From Methanobacteriota archaeon (lineage in GTDB: Archaea; Thermoplasmatota; Poseidoniia; MGIII; CG-Epi1): a stretch of DNA of 9,564 bases. A program made the translations under genes and the position numbers. Under the pieces are notes generated by a model. The model made no database searches and had not been told where the DNA came from. It saw only the letters and a list, made by a program, of their open reading frames with translations. Position 1 is the first letter of the stretch. Each line of letters opens with the position of its first letter. Positions 1 to 6,086 of this stretch are shown one piece after another. The DNA lies in contig PSPB01000013.1 of assembly GCA_003193815.1 (NCBI GenBank), positions 1-9,564 on the forward strand. The letters run 5' to 3'.

Positions 1-85
1 GGAGCAGGTGCTGGGTGCCGAAGCTGAAATCACCCACACGCTCGAGAAGATGGTCGATTCACCTGGCATGAGCATCTTCGGCTAA
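1..85 (+). CDS. C-terminal end of an unidentified gene (5' truncated)
   Basis: An open frame enters from the left edge (first full codon at base 2) and ends at TAA 83-85. The 27 visible residues run EQVLGAEAEITHTLEKMVDS and then PGMSIFG. They look like a helix followed by a short hydrophobic tail, and I do not recognise a family. The stop shares base 85 with the ATG of the next gene (TAATG), an arrangement typical of translationally coupled genes. The product is therefore probably made together with the McrC-like protein downstream. In McrBC-type loci the gene before McrC encodes an AAA+ NTPase, so a motor partner is possible, but nothing in these 27 residues shows it. Confidence 0.6.
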   Translation, partial: EQVLGAEAEITHTLEKMVDSPGMSIFG

Positions 86-2148
86 TGACGACGCCGCGCG
101 CGACCCTCGAGCTGCAGCTGCCCGAGGGGCGCGAGCACCTGCTCGAGGGCGAGACGCTGACGCTGCTGGTGCATGCGCTGAAGCCGCTCGAGGCGCCCAG
201 CCTCAGGATGGGGAACATCACGCTCGAGAAATTGCCGGCGCTGGCGAGCAACCAGACCCACTCATTGCGGTTCCGGGTGCCCGACTACATCGGCGCCAAC
301 CGGCTTGAGTTGCACGAGTCCGGCGGCCGCGTCTCGAATCGGCTCGAAGTAGTGATTGCCCCTGAAATGCTCGACTATGAGCATTTCCAGGCGTTGCGCG
401 AGCAGCACATTCCGGCTCTGGTGCAGGCGGCGGGAGCCGATGACCAGAGCAGTGCCGCCTACCCTGGCGCGACCGCTTCCATCGAGGAGGAGAAAATCCT
501 GCTCAACATCTCCCAGCTCCTCGATTTCTCGGAGCGCTTGCTGAAGCTGACGCGGCGCGTCCAGAAGGGCGCCTTCTCTTATCTTATCGAGAAGCAGCGC
601 AAGCACATGAAATCGACGATTCGTGGCGCGGTGCGCTGGGAGAAGACTGCGCTGGTGCGTGCGCAGAAGGGGGTCGAATACGCGACCGTCCACGTTACCG
701 ACATCCGCAAGCGGAAATGGCACACGCCATCGAACCTCCTGCTCGTGAAGTTCCACATCGAGCTCTTCACCGAGGCAGTCTTCTTCCGTGACGAGATGGA
801 TCGGCGTGAGCGCGAGCGCAAGGCGTGGGCTGCTATCTACGGGCAGGAAGCTGGCCCTGCGTCAGATGAAGTCCGGGAACAGCTAGAGAAGCTGGATGCG
901 GTCTGCCTGCTCCACAAGCAGATACTGCTGGGCGGTAAGCTCAAGGAATTGCTTGGCGTGGCGCGGCACATCCGCAAGGAGGCGCGCGAAATCAATCGCG
1001 AAGCGGAGCAGGAAATCCGGCGCCTCAAGAACCGCGCCTACCGCGACTTGCCTCCGCTCTGGCAGGAATTCCTGCGCGACTACCGCTCCTACTACGAAGA
1101 GACTGTGCTCGTCGAGACGCAGCGTATGGCCGACGTCTACGCGCTCTGGATTGTGTGCGAGATGGCCAACGGCCTTAGCCTGCGCGCCCACTCGAAGAGC
1201 TTGCGCGAGTTCCGCTCGCCCCGCAAGGAGAGTATCCTGCGCTACGACGCCCCCGGCGCGGTGCGCGAGGGGTGGGGCGATTCCATTATGGGCATGCTCT
1301 TCCCGGGCGACGAACCAGCAGCGCCCGCGGTCGGCTCCGGGCAGCCGGAGATTTTCCTGAACTACCGTGGCGTCAACATCTATTTCGAGTGCCAGTATGG
1401 CCTGCGACAGCAGCCGCGCCAGCAGGATATCTACAAGGTGCTGGCGTTCATGAACAACTACCGTATCCCGTGCGGCGGCATCATCTACCCCGGGCCACAA
1501 CTACGCTTCAGTTGCGACCCCCGCAACCGGCAGGTGCTGGCGTGGATTCCATTCATTTGGACCGAGCAGGCGTACGACGCGGCGCCCCGCTATTTCGCCT
1601 TCATTGTCGACCGGCTCGCCGCCATCTGGCAGGCGCTCGACGACGGCGATTCCAACGCGGTCGCGCTGGCCGCCGAGAAGCAGGCGTGGGAATATTACGA
1701 GGCGATTGCGACGCCGGGTGCTGTTCCGCCCGAGCCGGCCGAACCGCTGGTGCCGCTGCCGGACGAGCCCGTTGAGCCGCCCGCTATTCCGTCGGAGATG
1801 GTTGTTGAAAAGCAGGATACTGAAGAGAAGGAGCTGTCGCCCGAGGAAGAGCTCGAGGAGTCTGCCGGAGAGGAGGCGGAGGAACGCCATGCGGAGCTCG
1901 AAGGCGCGCTGGCCGGGGATGCGAGCGTGGTTTCCGGCACGGCGGGCGAGAGTGATTACGCGGTCGGCTCGCGCGGGGATGGCGGCTCGGAGGTCGACGC
2001 GAAATCCGAAGAGGCGGAGCCCGAGCCGGAAGCGGAGTCAGAATCTGATGCTCCTGATGACGAGGAATCTTCCCCAAAACCGGAATCGCGCACGATTTCC
2101 ATACAGGACCTGAAGAAAATTGTCGAGCAGAAAGAAACCGACGACTGA
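85..2148 (+). CDS. DUF2357/DUF524 (McrC-like) PD-(D/E)XK-fold protein with acidic tail
   Basis: This 687-aa protein starts at ATG 85, which overlaps the preceding stop. Residues 1-95 are beta-rich and lead into a helical segment (LDYEHFQALREQHIPAL, 96-112), the order seen in DUF2357 proteins. Residues 179-217 hold the McrC/DUF2357-style signature: RGAVRWEKT (180-188), then HTPSN (213-217) where relatives have tPEN. Residues 236-320 are charged helices, possibly coiled coil. A nuclease-like core follows: PE (421-422), strand, ECQY (435-438), QQDIYKVLAF (446-455), then GGIIYPG (464-470). DUF524/McrC relatives have PD, D/E-A-K-Y and YKmhaY there, so Lys is replaced by Gln437. Residues 545-687 form a Pro/Glu/Asp/Ser-rich, probably disordered tail ending in a short helix-like motif (RTISIQDLKKIVEQKE). 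It is likely a DNA-processing or defence protein working with the upstream gene. The family assignment rests on motif recall, not a search, and catalytic activity is uncertain. Confidence 0.62.
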   Translation: MTTPRATLELQLPEGREHLLEGETLTLLVHALKPLEAPSLRMGNITLEKLPALASNQTHSLRFRVPDYIGANRLELHESGGRVSNRLEVVIAPEMLDYEHFQALREQHIPALVQAAGADDQSSAAYPGATASIEEEKILLNISQLLDFSERLLKLTRRVQKGAFSYLIEKQRKHMKSTIRGAVRWEKTALVRAQKGVEYATVHVTDIRKRKWHTPSNLLLVKFHIELFTEAVFFRDEMDRRERERKAWAAIYGQEAGPASDEVREQLEKLDAVCLLHKQILLGGKLKELLGVARHIRKEAREINREAEQEIRRLKNRAYRDLPPLWQEFLRDYRSYYEETVLVETQRMADVYALWIVCEMANGLSLRAHSKSLREFRSPRKESILRYDAPGAVREGWGDSIMGMLFPGDEPAAPAVGSGQPEIFLNYRGVNIYFECQYGLRQQPRQQDIYKVLAFMNNYRIPCGGIIYPGPQLRFSCDPRNRQVLAWIPFIWTEQAYDAAPRYFAFIVDRLAAIWQALDDGDSNAVALAAEKQAWEYYEAIATPGAVPPEPAEPLVPLPDEPVEPPAIPSEMVVEKQDTEEKELSPEEELEESAGEEAEERHAELEGALAGDASVVSGTAGESDYAVGSRGDGGSEVDAKSEEAEPEPEAESESDAPDDEESSPKPESRTISIQDLKKIVEQKETDD

Positions 2149-2149
2149 C

Positions 2150-2157
2150 TTTAAAAA
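2150..2157 (+). promoter_or_regulatory. TATA-like box upstream of the GAPDH gene
   Basis: TTTAAAAA lies directly after the stop of the McrC-like gene, 19-26 bp before the GAPDH ATG at 2176. It is the only AT-rich stretch in the 27-bp gap. Archaeal TATA boxes sit about 26 bp upstream of the transcription start, so transcription would begin at or within a few bases of the ATG, giving a leaderless or nearly leaderless mRNA. No Shine-Dalgarno sequence precedes the ATG. The spacing is slightly short for a strictly leaderless start. Confidence 0.5.
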
Positions 2158-2175
2158 CCGGCCGAATGGGCGCGC

Positions 2176-3216
2176 ATGGCCACACGAGTCGCCATCAACG
2201 GTTTTGGCACCATCGGCAAGCGCGTCGCCGACGCGGTTGCAGCGCAAGCTGACATGGAAATTGTGGGAGTCACCAAGACCGGCCCCAGCTTTGGCTGCGA
2301 GCTGGCGGTGCGCCGCGGCTTCCCGCTCTACTGCACTTCGGACGACGCCGGCCGCGTAGCCGCCTTCAGCGAAGGCGGCTACGAATGCGCGGGTGGCCTG
2401 TCGGAGCTGCTCGCGGCGGCGGATGTCGTCGTCGACTGCTCGCCCGGCAAGATGGGCGCGGAGAATCTCACGAAATACCGCAAGGCGGGCGTGAAGGCTG
2501 TTTTCCAGGGTGGTGAACCGCACGCCCTTACCGGCCTTTCCTACAGTTCGAGCGCCAACCACGACGCCAATCTGGGCGCCGACGCGACGCGCGTGGTCTC
2601 GTGCAATACCACCGGGCTTTCGCGGACGTTGGTGCCGCTCTGGGAAGCGTGCCGCTCGCTCGCGGTCGAGTGCACTATGATTCGCCGCGCGGCTGACCCT
2701 GGAGATTCAGGCAAAGGCCCGATTAACGCTATCAAACCCGTCCTGAAAGTGCCGAGCCACCACGGCCCCGACCTGATGACTGTCCGCCCTGAAATCAGCA
2801 TTAACTCGCTGGCTGTCGCCGTACCCACTACCATCATGCACGTTCACGCCATCGTCGCCACGCTCCCGTCAGGCCATGGGCTGACGACCGACGCGGCCGT
2901 CGAGCTATTCCGCGCGCAGCCGCGCGTCATCGTGATGCACGGCGGCGACAGCCGGATTACGACGACGGCCGAAGTGATGGAGATGGCGCGCGACATCGGC
3001 CGGCGCTGGGGCGACCTGCACGAAATCTTCGTCTGGGAAGACGGAGTTAAGCTGGTCGGCGACACACTATACTACTTCCAGGCCATCCATCAGGAGAGTG
3101 ACGTCGTCCCGGAGAACGTCGACGCCATCCGCGCGCTAACCGGCAGCGAAGCGGACTGGCGTGCGAGCGTCGCGCAGACCGACGCCGCCATCGCCGCGGC
3201 GCACGGCAGCGCATAG
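2176..3216 (+). CDS. gap: Archaeal type II glyceraldehyde-3-phosphate dehydrogenase
   Basis: This 346-aa protein is a full-length member of the archaeal GAPDH family, which oxidises and phosphorylates glyceraldehyde 3-phosphate to 1,3-bisphosphoglycerate with NAD(P)+ in cytoplasmic glycolysis/gluconeogenesis. The N-terminal Rossmann motif is VAINGFGTIGKRV (5-17). The catalytic cysteine is Cys143 in SCNTTGL (142-148). KGPINAI (180-186) and PTTIMHVHAI (217-226) are archaeal-type segments, and His222 matches by spacing the His219 proposed as active-site base in the Methanothermus fervidus enzyme. The start at ATG 2176 puts the dinucleotide-binding strand at residue 4, as expected. The gene has its own TATA-like box in the 27-bp gap upstream and runs into the cupin gene 1 bp after its stop. 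A perfect 13-bp inverted repeat lies within the coding region at 2355-2383. Confidence 0.95.
   Translation: MATRVAINGFGTIGKRVADAVAAQADMEIVGVTKTGPSFGCELAVRRGFPLYCTSDDAGRVAAFSEGGYECAGGLSELLAAADVVVDCSPGKMGAENLTKYRKAGVKAVFQGGEPHALTGLSYSSSANHDANLGADATRVVSCNTTGLSRTLVPLWEACRSLAVECTMIRRAADPGDSGKGPINAIKPVLKVPSHHGPDLMTVRPEISINSLAVAVPTTIMHVHAIVATLPSGHGLTTDAAVELFRAQPRVIVMHGGDSRITTTAEVMEMARDIGRRWGDLHEIFVWEDGVKLVGDTLYYFQAIHQESDVVPENVDAIRALTGSEADWRASVAQTDAAIAAAHGSA
2355..2383 (+). repeat. Perfect 13-bp inverted repeat (hairpin) inside the GAPDH gene
   Basis: The left arm CGTAGCCGCCTTC (2355-2367) and right arm GAAGGCGGCTACG (2371-2383) are exact reverse complements separated by the 3-nt loop AGC. It falls in codons for residues RVAAFSEGGY of GAPDH, about 180 nt into the coding region. 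The stem is GC-rich and would be very stable in the mRNA. It has no T-tract, so it does not resemble a terminator. Its function is unknown. Confidence 0.8.
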
Positions 3217-3217
3217 T

Positions 3218-3712
3218 ATGGCTGACGCAACGGGCCTGCCAATCCTGCGCATGTATACCGGCCCCGGCGGGAAGACCCGCTTTGCGTGGACCGTGCTGCC
3301 GCTGGTGCGCAAGACTGGCCTCGGGTCGGTCGGCCTTTTTTCGGAGCTGTTCGTCAACGAGAATATCCTCGACAACGCCGGCGACTTGCGGCTGCAATTC
3401 GCCGTCACGCCGCTGCCGAAGGGCGGCGCGGGTGAAGGGCCGCAGCTGGCGCACACCGCGCCGCGCAAGCAGCTGGTACTGACGCTGGGTGGCTGCCTCG
3501 AGTTCCGCAGCTGCGACGTCGAAACTTTTGACGAGACGACCAGCGCCACCATTGGCGCCGGAGACATCCTGCTGGCCGAAGACCTCGTCGGCGCCGGCCA
3601 CGCCTGGCGCTTCGTCCCGGCACGCGACGGGCAGCTGAAGCCGTGGCGCCGCTGCTATATCCATCTCGGTGACGAATACGACCATTTCGTCGAGCTGCTG
3701 CGACCCAGCTAG
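3218..3712 (+). CDS. Small single-domain cupin protein
   Basis: This 164-aa cytoplasmic protein begins at ATG 3218, one base after the GAPDH stop (TAGTATG). The frame is open back to 3161, but the 19 extra residues would lie inside the GAPDH gene and match no cupin N terminus. Residues 77-130 fit the RmlC-like cupin beta-barrel: HTAPRKQLVLTLGG (79-92), a central strand pair, then GAGDILLAEDLVGAGHAWRF (113-132). Relatives commonly read H.APRRQ...L.G and GPGD.LL.EDT.G.GH in these places. Only two of the usual metal-ligand positions are plainly His (79 and 128), so metal binding and substrate cannot be told from sequence. The tight spacing implies co-transcription with GAPDH, but I cannot say whether the function is linked. 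Confidence 0.75.
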   Translation: MADATGLPILRMYTGPGGKTRFAWTVLPLVRKTGLGSVGLFSELFVNENILDNAGDLRLQFAVTPLPKGGAGEGPQLAHTAPRKQLVLTLGGCLEFRSCDVETFDETTSATIGAGDILLAEDLVGAGHAWRFVPARDGQLKPWRRCYIHLGDEYDHFVELLRPS

Positions 3713-3722
3713 CGGCGCGCCC
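3713..3722. other. 10-bp convergent gene junction
   Basis: The plus-strand cupin gene stops at 3712 and the minus-strand IMP dehydrogenase gene stops at 3723. The ten bases between them are all G or C and include the palindrome GGCGCGCC (3714-3721). There is no T-tract in either direction, although archaeal termination normally uses oligo-T. Transcripts from the two operons therefore probably overlap at their 3' ends. Confidence 0.6.
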
Positions 3723-5180
3723 TCAACCGCCGCCGACGCGGATGGAGTGGGTGTCGCCAACCACGTCGCGGGTGCGGGGCGACATCAGCTCGATGACCGC
3801 CTGCTCGCGGAACTCCGCCAGCGTGCGGCTGCCGGTATTAGCGAGCGCAGCCTTGACCTTGCGCATATCTTCCTTCAGCCGCGGCTTGAGCCGGCCGCGG
3901 AATTCGACCGTGCCTTCCTCGCCTTCGGTGAAGAAACTCTTCGCCGTGGCGTGGCCGTAGCGGTCCAGGTTGCGCGCGCGGGCTGACCCCTCGCCCCAGG
4001 TGGCGACCCAGCGCATCTCCGGCTCATGGCTGGTGAGCCGCAGGTTTTCGTCGAACTTCTCCCCGGCAGCCTCCAGGAAGTGGTTGAAGTAGCCCCCCAT
4101 CATCACCGCGTCCGCCAGCGTCAGCGCGATAATCATGTCGCCCGCCGACCCGACGCCGCCGTCGACGACGAGCGGCACGTAACGGCCGCCCTCCTCGCGG
4201 AACTCCTGTCGGGCGCGGTCAGCCGCGATGAGCGCCGTCAGCGGTGCGCGGCCAGTTGCCTTCTGCCGCTGGGTGGTGCAGATTGAGCCGGATGACATCC
4301 CGATTTTGACGATGTCGGCGCCCTGCTCCATCAGGTATCGCGCTCCGTCGGCGGTGATGATGTTGCCGGCGCAAATTGGGACGTCGGTCTTCATCGCGCG
4401 GTATACGGTCAGCACTTCGCCGACGAACTCGCTGTGGGCGTCCGATGTATCGATGACAAACATGTCGACGCCGGCTGCCAGGTTGGCCTCGACCCGCTCC
4501 TGCCACCCCTTGTGGGTCGAAATGGCGGCGGCGACCGGGATTTTCTCGACGTCCTTGCGGAACGCCAGCTTCACCAGCCGGTCTAGCTCGTCGAGCACGA
4601 CCAGGTAGCGCCCTTCGCCCAGCAGCTGTTTCGCCTGCTCGACGCTCAATGCAGGGTCGTGGCAGCATTCCATTTCCCCGGGTGTGAGCATGACGCTCCC
4701 GACCGGGTCGCCCGGCGGAGCGTCCAGCTCCAGGTAGCGGTCGAAGCTGAAGAGCCCGAGAAAGACGTTGTTGCGGTCGGTGACCGGTAGCTTGGAGTGG
4801 CCGTGCCGCTCAACCAGCCGCACCGCCTCGTCAATCGTAGTTTCGCGCTCGATACAGACCGACTCCTCGACGAATCCCATCTCGTAGCCCTTGATGCGTT
4901 CGACGATGGCCGCCTGCTCGGCGACGGGCAGCCGCACCGGCAGGACCCCCAGCCCACCCTCCTTGCCGAGCGCGAGCGCCATTTCGTAGCTCGTGACGGA
5001 AGTCATCGCCGCGCTGAGCAGCGGCAGCCGCAGCCTGAGCCCGGCCAGTTCGGTCGCCAGCGAGATATTGGGCAGCGTGCAGTCAGCCGGCGTCAGCCCG
5101 GTCAGCAGTGAAAATTCGCTGAAGGTGAGCCCCGGCTCGCGCACTATCCGCTTGACCATGCCCCCGCTCGGGTGAGTCAT
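3723..5180 (-). CDS. guaB: IMP dehydrogenase with CBS pair, non-standard clade
   Basis: This 485-aa protein has IMPDH-family length and organisation. IMPDH oxidises IMP to XMP with NAD+, the first step toward GMP. The N-terminal EPGLTFSEFSLLTGLT (15-30) begins the (beta/alpha)8 barrel. Residues 105-210 form a CBS pair. IDTSDAHSEF (243-252), AGNIITADG (271-279), the active loop SGSICTT with Cys301, VVDGGV (338-343) and a flap with WGEGSARARNLDRY (395-408; Arg407-Tyr408 as the usual Arg-Tyr pair) follow in order. WGEGS.RARN..RY, QKATGRAPLTAL (306-317) and MGGYFNHF recall a divergent clade annotated as IMPDH in clostridia and similar bacteria, whose loop reads REQKGIGRGQATAL. The enzyme is last in the purB operon, 24 bp after panE, with no clear Shine-Dalgarno. 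ATG 5180 gives the longest form; ATG 5159 is an equally plausible start. GMP reductase activity is less likely given the CBS pair, but not excluded. Confidence 0.86.
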   Translation of the reverse strand: MTHPSGGMVKRIVREPGLTFSEFSLLTGLTPADCTLPNISLATELAGLRLRLPLLSAAMTSVTSYEMALALGKEGGLGVLPVRLPVAEQAAIVERIKGYEMGFVEESVCIERETTIDEAVRLVERHGHSKLPVTDRNNVFLGLFSFDRYLELDAPPGDPVGSVMLTPGEMECCHDPALSVEQAKQLLGEGRYLVVLDELDRLVKLAFRKDVEKIPVAAAISTHKGWQERVEANLAAGVDMFVIDTSDAHSEFVGEVLTVYRAMKTDVPICAGNIITADGARYLMEQGADIVKIGMSSGSICTTQRQKATGRAPLTALIAADRARQEFREEGGRYVPLVVDGGVGSAGDMIIALTLADAVMMGGYFNHFLEAAGEKFDENLRLTSHEPEMRWVATWGEGSARARNLDRYGHATAKSFFTEGEEGTVEFRGRLKPRLKEDMRKVKAALANTGSRTLAEFREQAVIELMSPRTRDVVGDTHSIRVGGG

Positions 5181-5204
5181 AAAAGTAGTTTTCGGTCGCC
5201 TGTT

Positions 5205-6086
5205 TCAGGAGTGCACTTCGCGCTCGCGGACGGTGCGCAGCAACGCTTCGCTGACCGGCGTCGCGACGCCTGTCCGGCGGCCGCGCCGCACGATGGCACC
5301 TGTTATTGCGTCGATTTCGGTCGGTCGTTGCGCTTCCAGGTCCTGCAGCATGCTACAGTGGTTTTTGGCGGTGCGCTCCATGATTTCCAGCGCGCGTGCC
5401 CACGCGTCGCCCGGCAGCACGATTTCGAGTGTTGTGGCGACCGCGGTTCCCTCGCGGCAGGCCGCCTGTGCCCGTTCGCGGAGCGCGCCTTCGCGGAGCG
5501 CGCCGTTCGGGACACCCGCCAGCGCGGCGACCGGGTTGATTGCGTTATTCGCGATAGCCTTGAGCCACAGCTCTCCCGGCAAATCGCTCGTTAGGGTCGC
5601 CTCGATTCCGCCCGCGCTGAGCGCGTCACGCAGCAGTTGCAGCGCGGCGGTCGGCGCGCCGACCGCTGCGCCCAGCACCGCGTAGCCGTCGCCGGCGTGC
5701 AACACGCTGCCGTCGGGCCGCCGCGCAGCGCCGAGCCCAGTCACGAACCCTGCCACGTTTCCGGCGCCCAGAGCATCGGCCAGCGCATCAACGGCGAGCA
5801 GCCCGTTCTGGCACGCGACCACCGGCACGCACCACGCCTCGAGCCGGGGCAGCAGCGGCTCCAGCTGCCACGACTTGGTGCAGAGCAGCAGCCAGTCGCA
5901 GCCTTCGGGCGTCGACTGCACCGCTAGCGCCTCGCGGAACTGCGTCAGCCCCACCACCCGCAAGCCGCGGCGCAGCCGTTCGGCGCGTGCACCATCAGCG
6001 ATGAGCACGACCTCGGCGCCGCCCTGCACAAGCCGTGCCGCGAGCACCGAACCGAGCGCGCCGGCGCCCAGCAATGCAATGGTCAT
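5205..6086 (-). CDS. panE: 2-dehydropantoate 2-reductase (ketopantoate reductase)
   Basis: This 293-aa protein is the usual length for PanE/ApbA, which reduces 2-dehydropantoate to pantoate with NADPH in coenzyme A synthesis. The Rossmann motif GAGALGSVLAARL (7-19) is at the N terminus. CTKSWQ (69-74) stands where the family has a Lys-containing K-x-x-Q segment, and QNGL is at 93-96. The C-terminal helical domain has WLKAIANNAINPVAAL (174-189), with Lys176 and Asn180 at the positions of the E. coli catalytic Lys and substrate-binding Asn. NHCSMLQD (242-249, Ser245) and RPTEIDAITG (254-263, Glu257) complete the substrate site. ATG 6086 overlaps the stop of the THUMP gene by 4 nt (ATGA), so translation is probably coupled. 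A perfect 15-bp tandem repeat encodes GALRE twice (195-204). All key residues are present, so it should be active. Confidence 0.93.
   Translation of the reverse strand: MTIALLGAGALGSVLAARLVQGGAEVVLIADGARAERLRRGLRVVGLTQFREALAVQSTPEGCDWLLLCTKSWQLEPLLPRLEAWCVPVVACQNGLLAVDALADALGAGNVAGFVTGLGAARRPDGSVLHAGDGYAVLGAAVGAPTAALQLLRDALSAGGIEATLTSDLPGELWLKAIANNAINPVAALAGVPNGALREGALRERAQAACREGTAVATTLEIVLPGDAWARALEIMERTAKNHCSMLQDLEAQRPTEIDAITGAIVRRGRRTGVATPVSEALLRTVREREVHS
5475..5504 (-). repeat. Perfect 15-bp tandem duplication within panE
   Basis: The plus-strand unit TTCGCGGAGCGCGCC occurs at 5475-5489 and again at 5490-5504 without mismatch. On the coding strand it encodes the pentapeptide GALRE twice, in frame, in the loop/helix after the conserved NG of panE. 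Overall spacing to the next conserved Glu looks normal for the family, so it need not be an insertion. Confidence 0.85.

Noticed and set aside
1062..1075. 14-bp perfect palindrome GCAGGAATTCCTGC in the McrC-like gene
   Set aside because: It is isolated, within ordinary coding sequence, and has no second copy or promoter context; coincidence is adequate.
262..1500. Long minus-strand open frames (262-756 and 883-1500) opposite the McrC-like gene
   Set aside because: They mirror the high-GC coding strand, are low-complexity Arg/Ala/Leu-rich, show no recognisable motifs and lie entirely inside a well-supported gene.
3161..3217. Longer start for the cupin gene at 3161
   Set aside because: The extra 19 residues would overlap the GAPDH coding end and have no cupin similarity; ATG 3218 directly after the stop fits a coupled start.
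3047..3760. 237-aa minus-strand open frame across the GAPDH/cupin boundary
   Set aside because: It overlaps two genes and the convergent junction and becomes Arg-rich low-complexity; it is a shadow of GC-rich codons.
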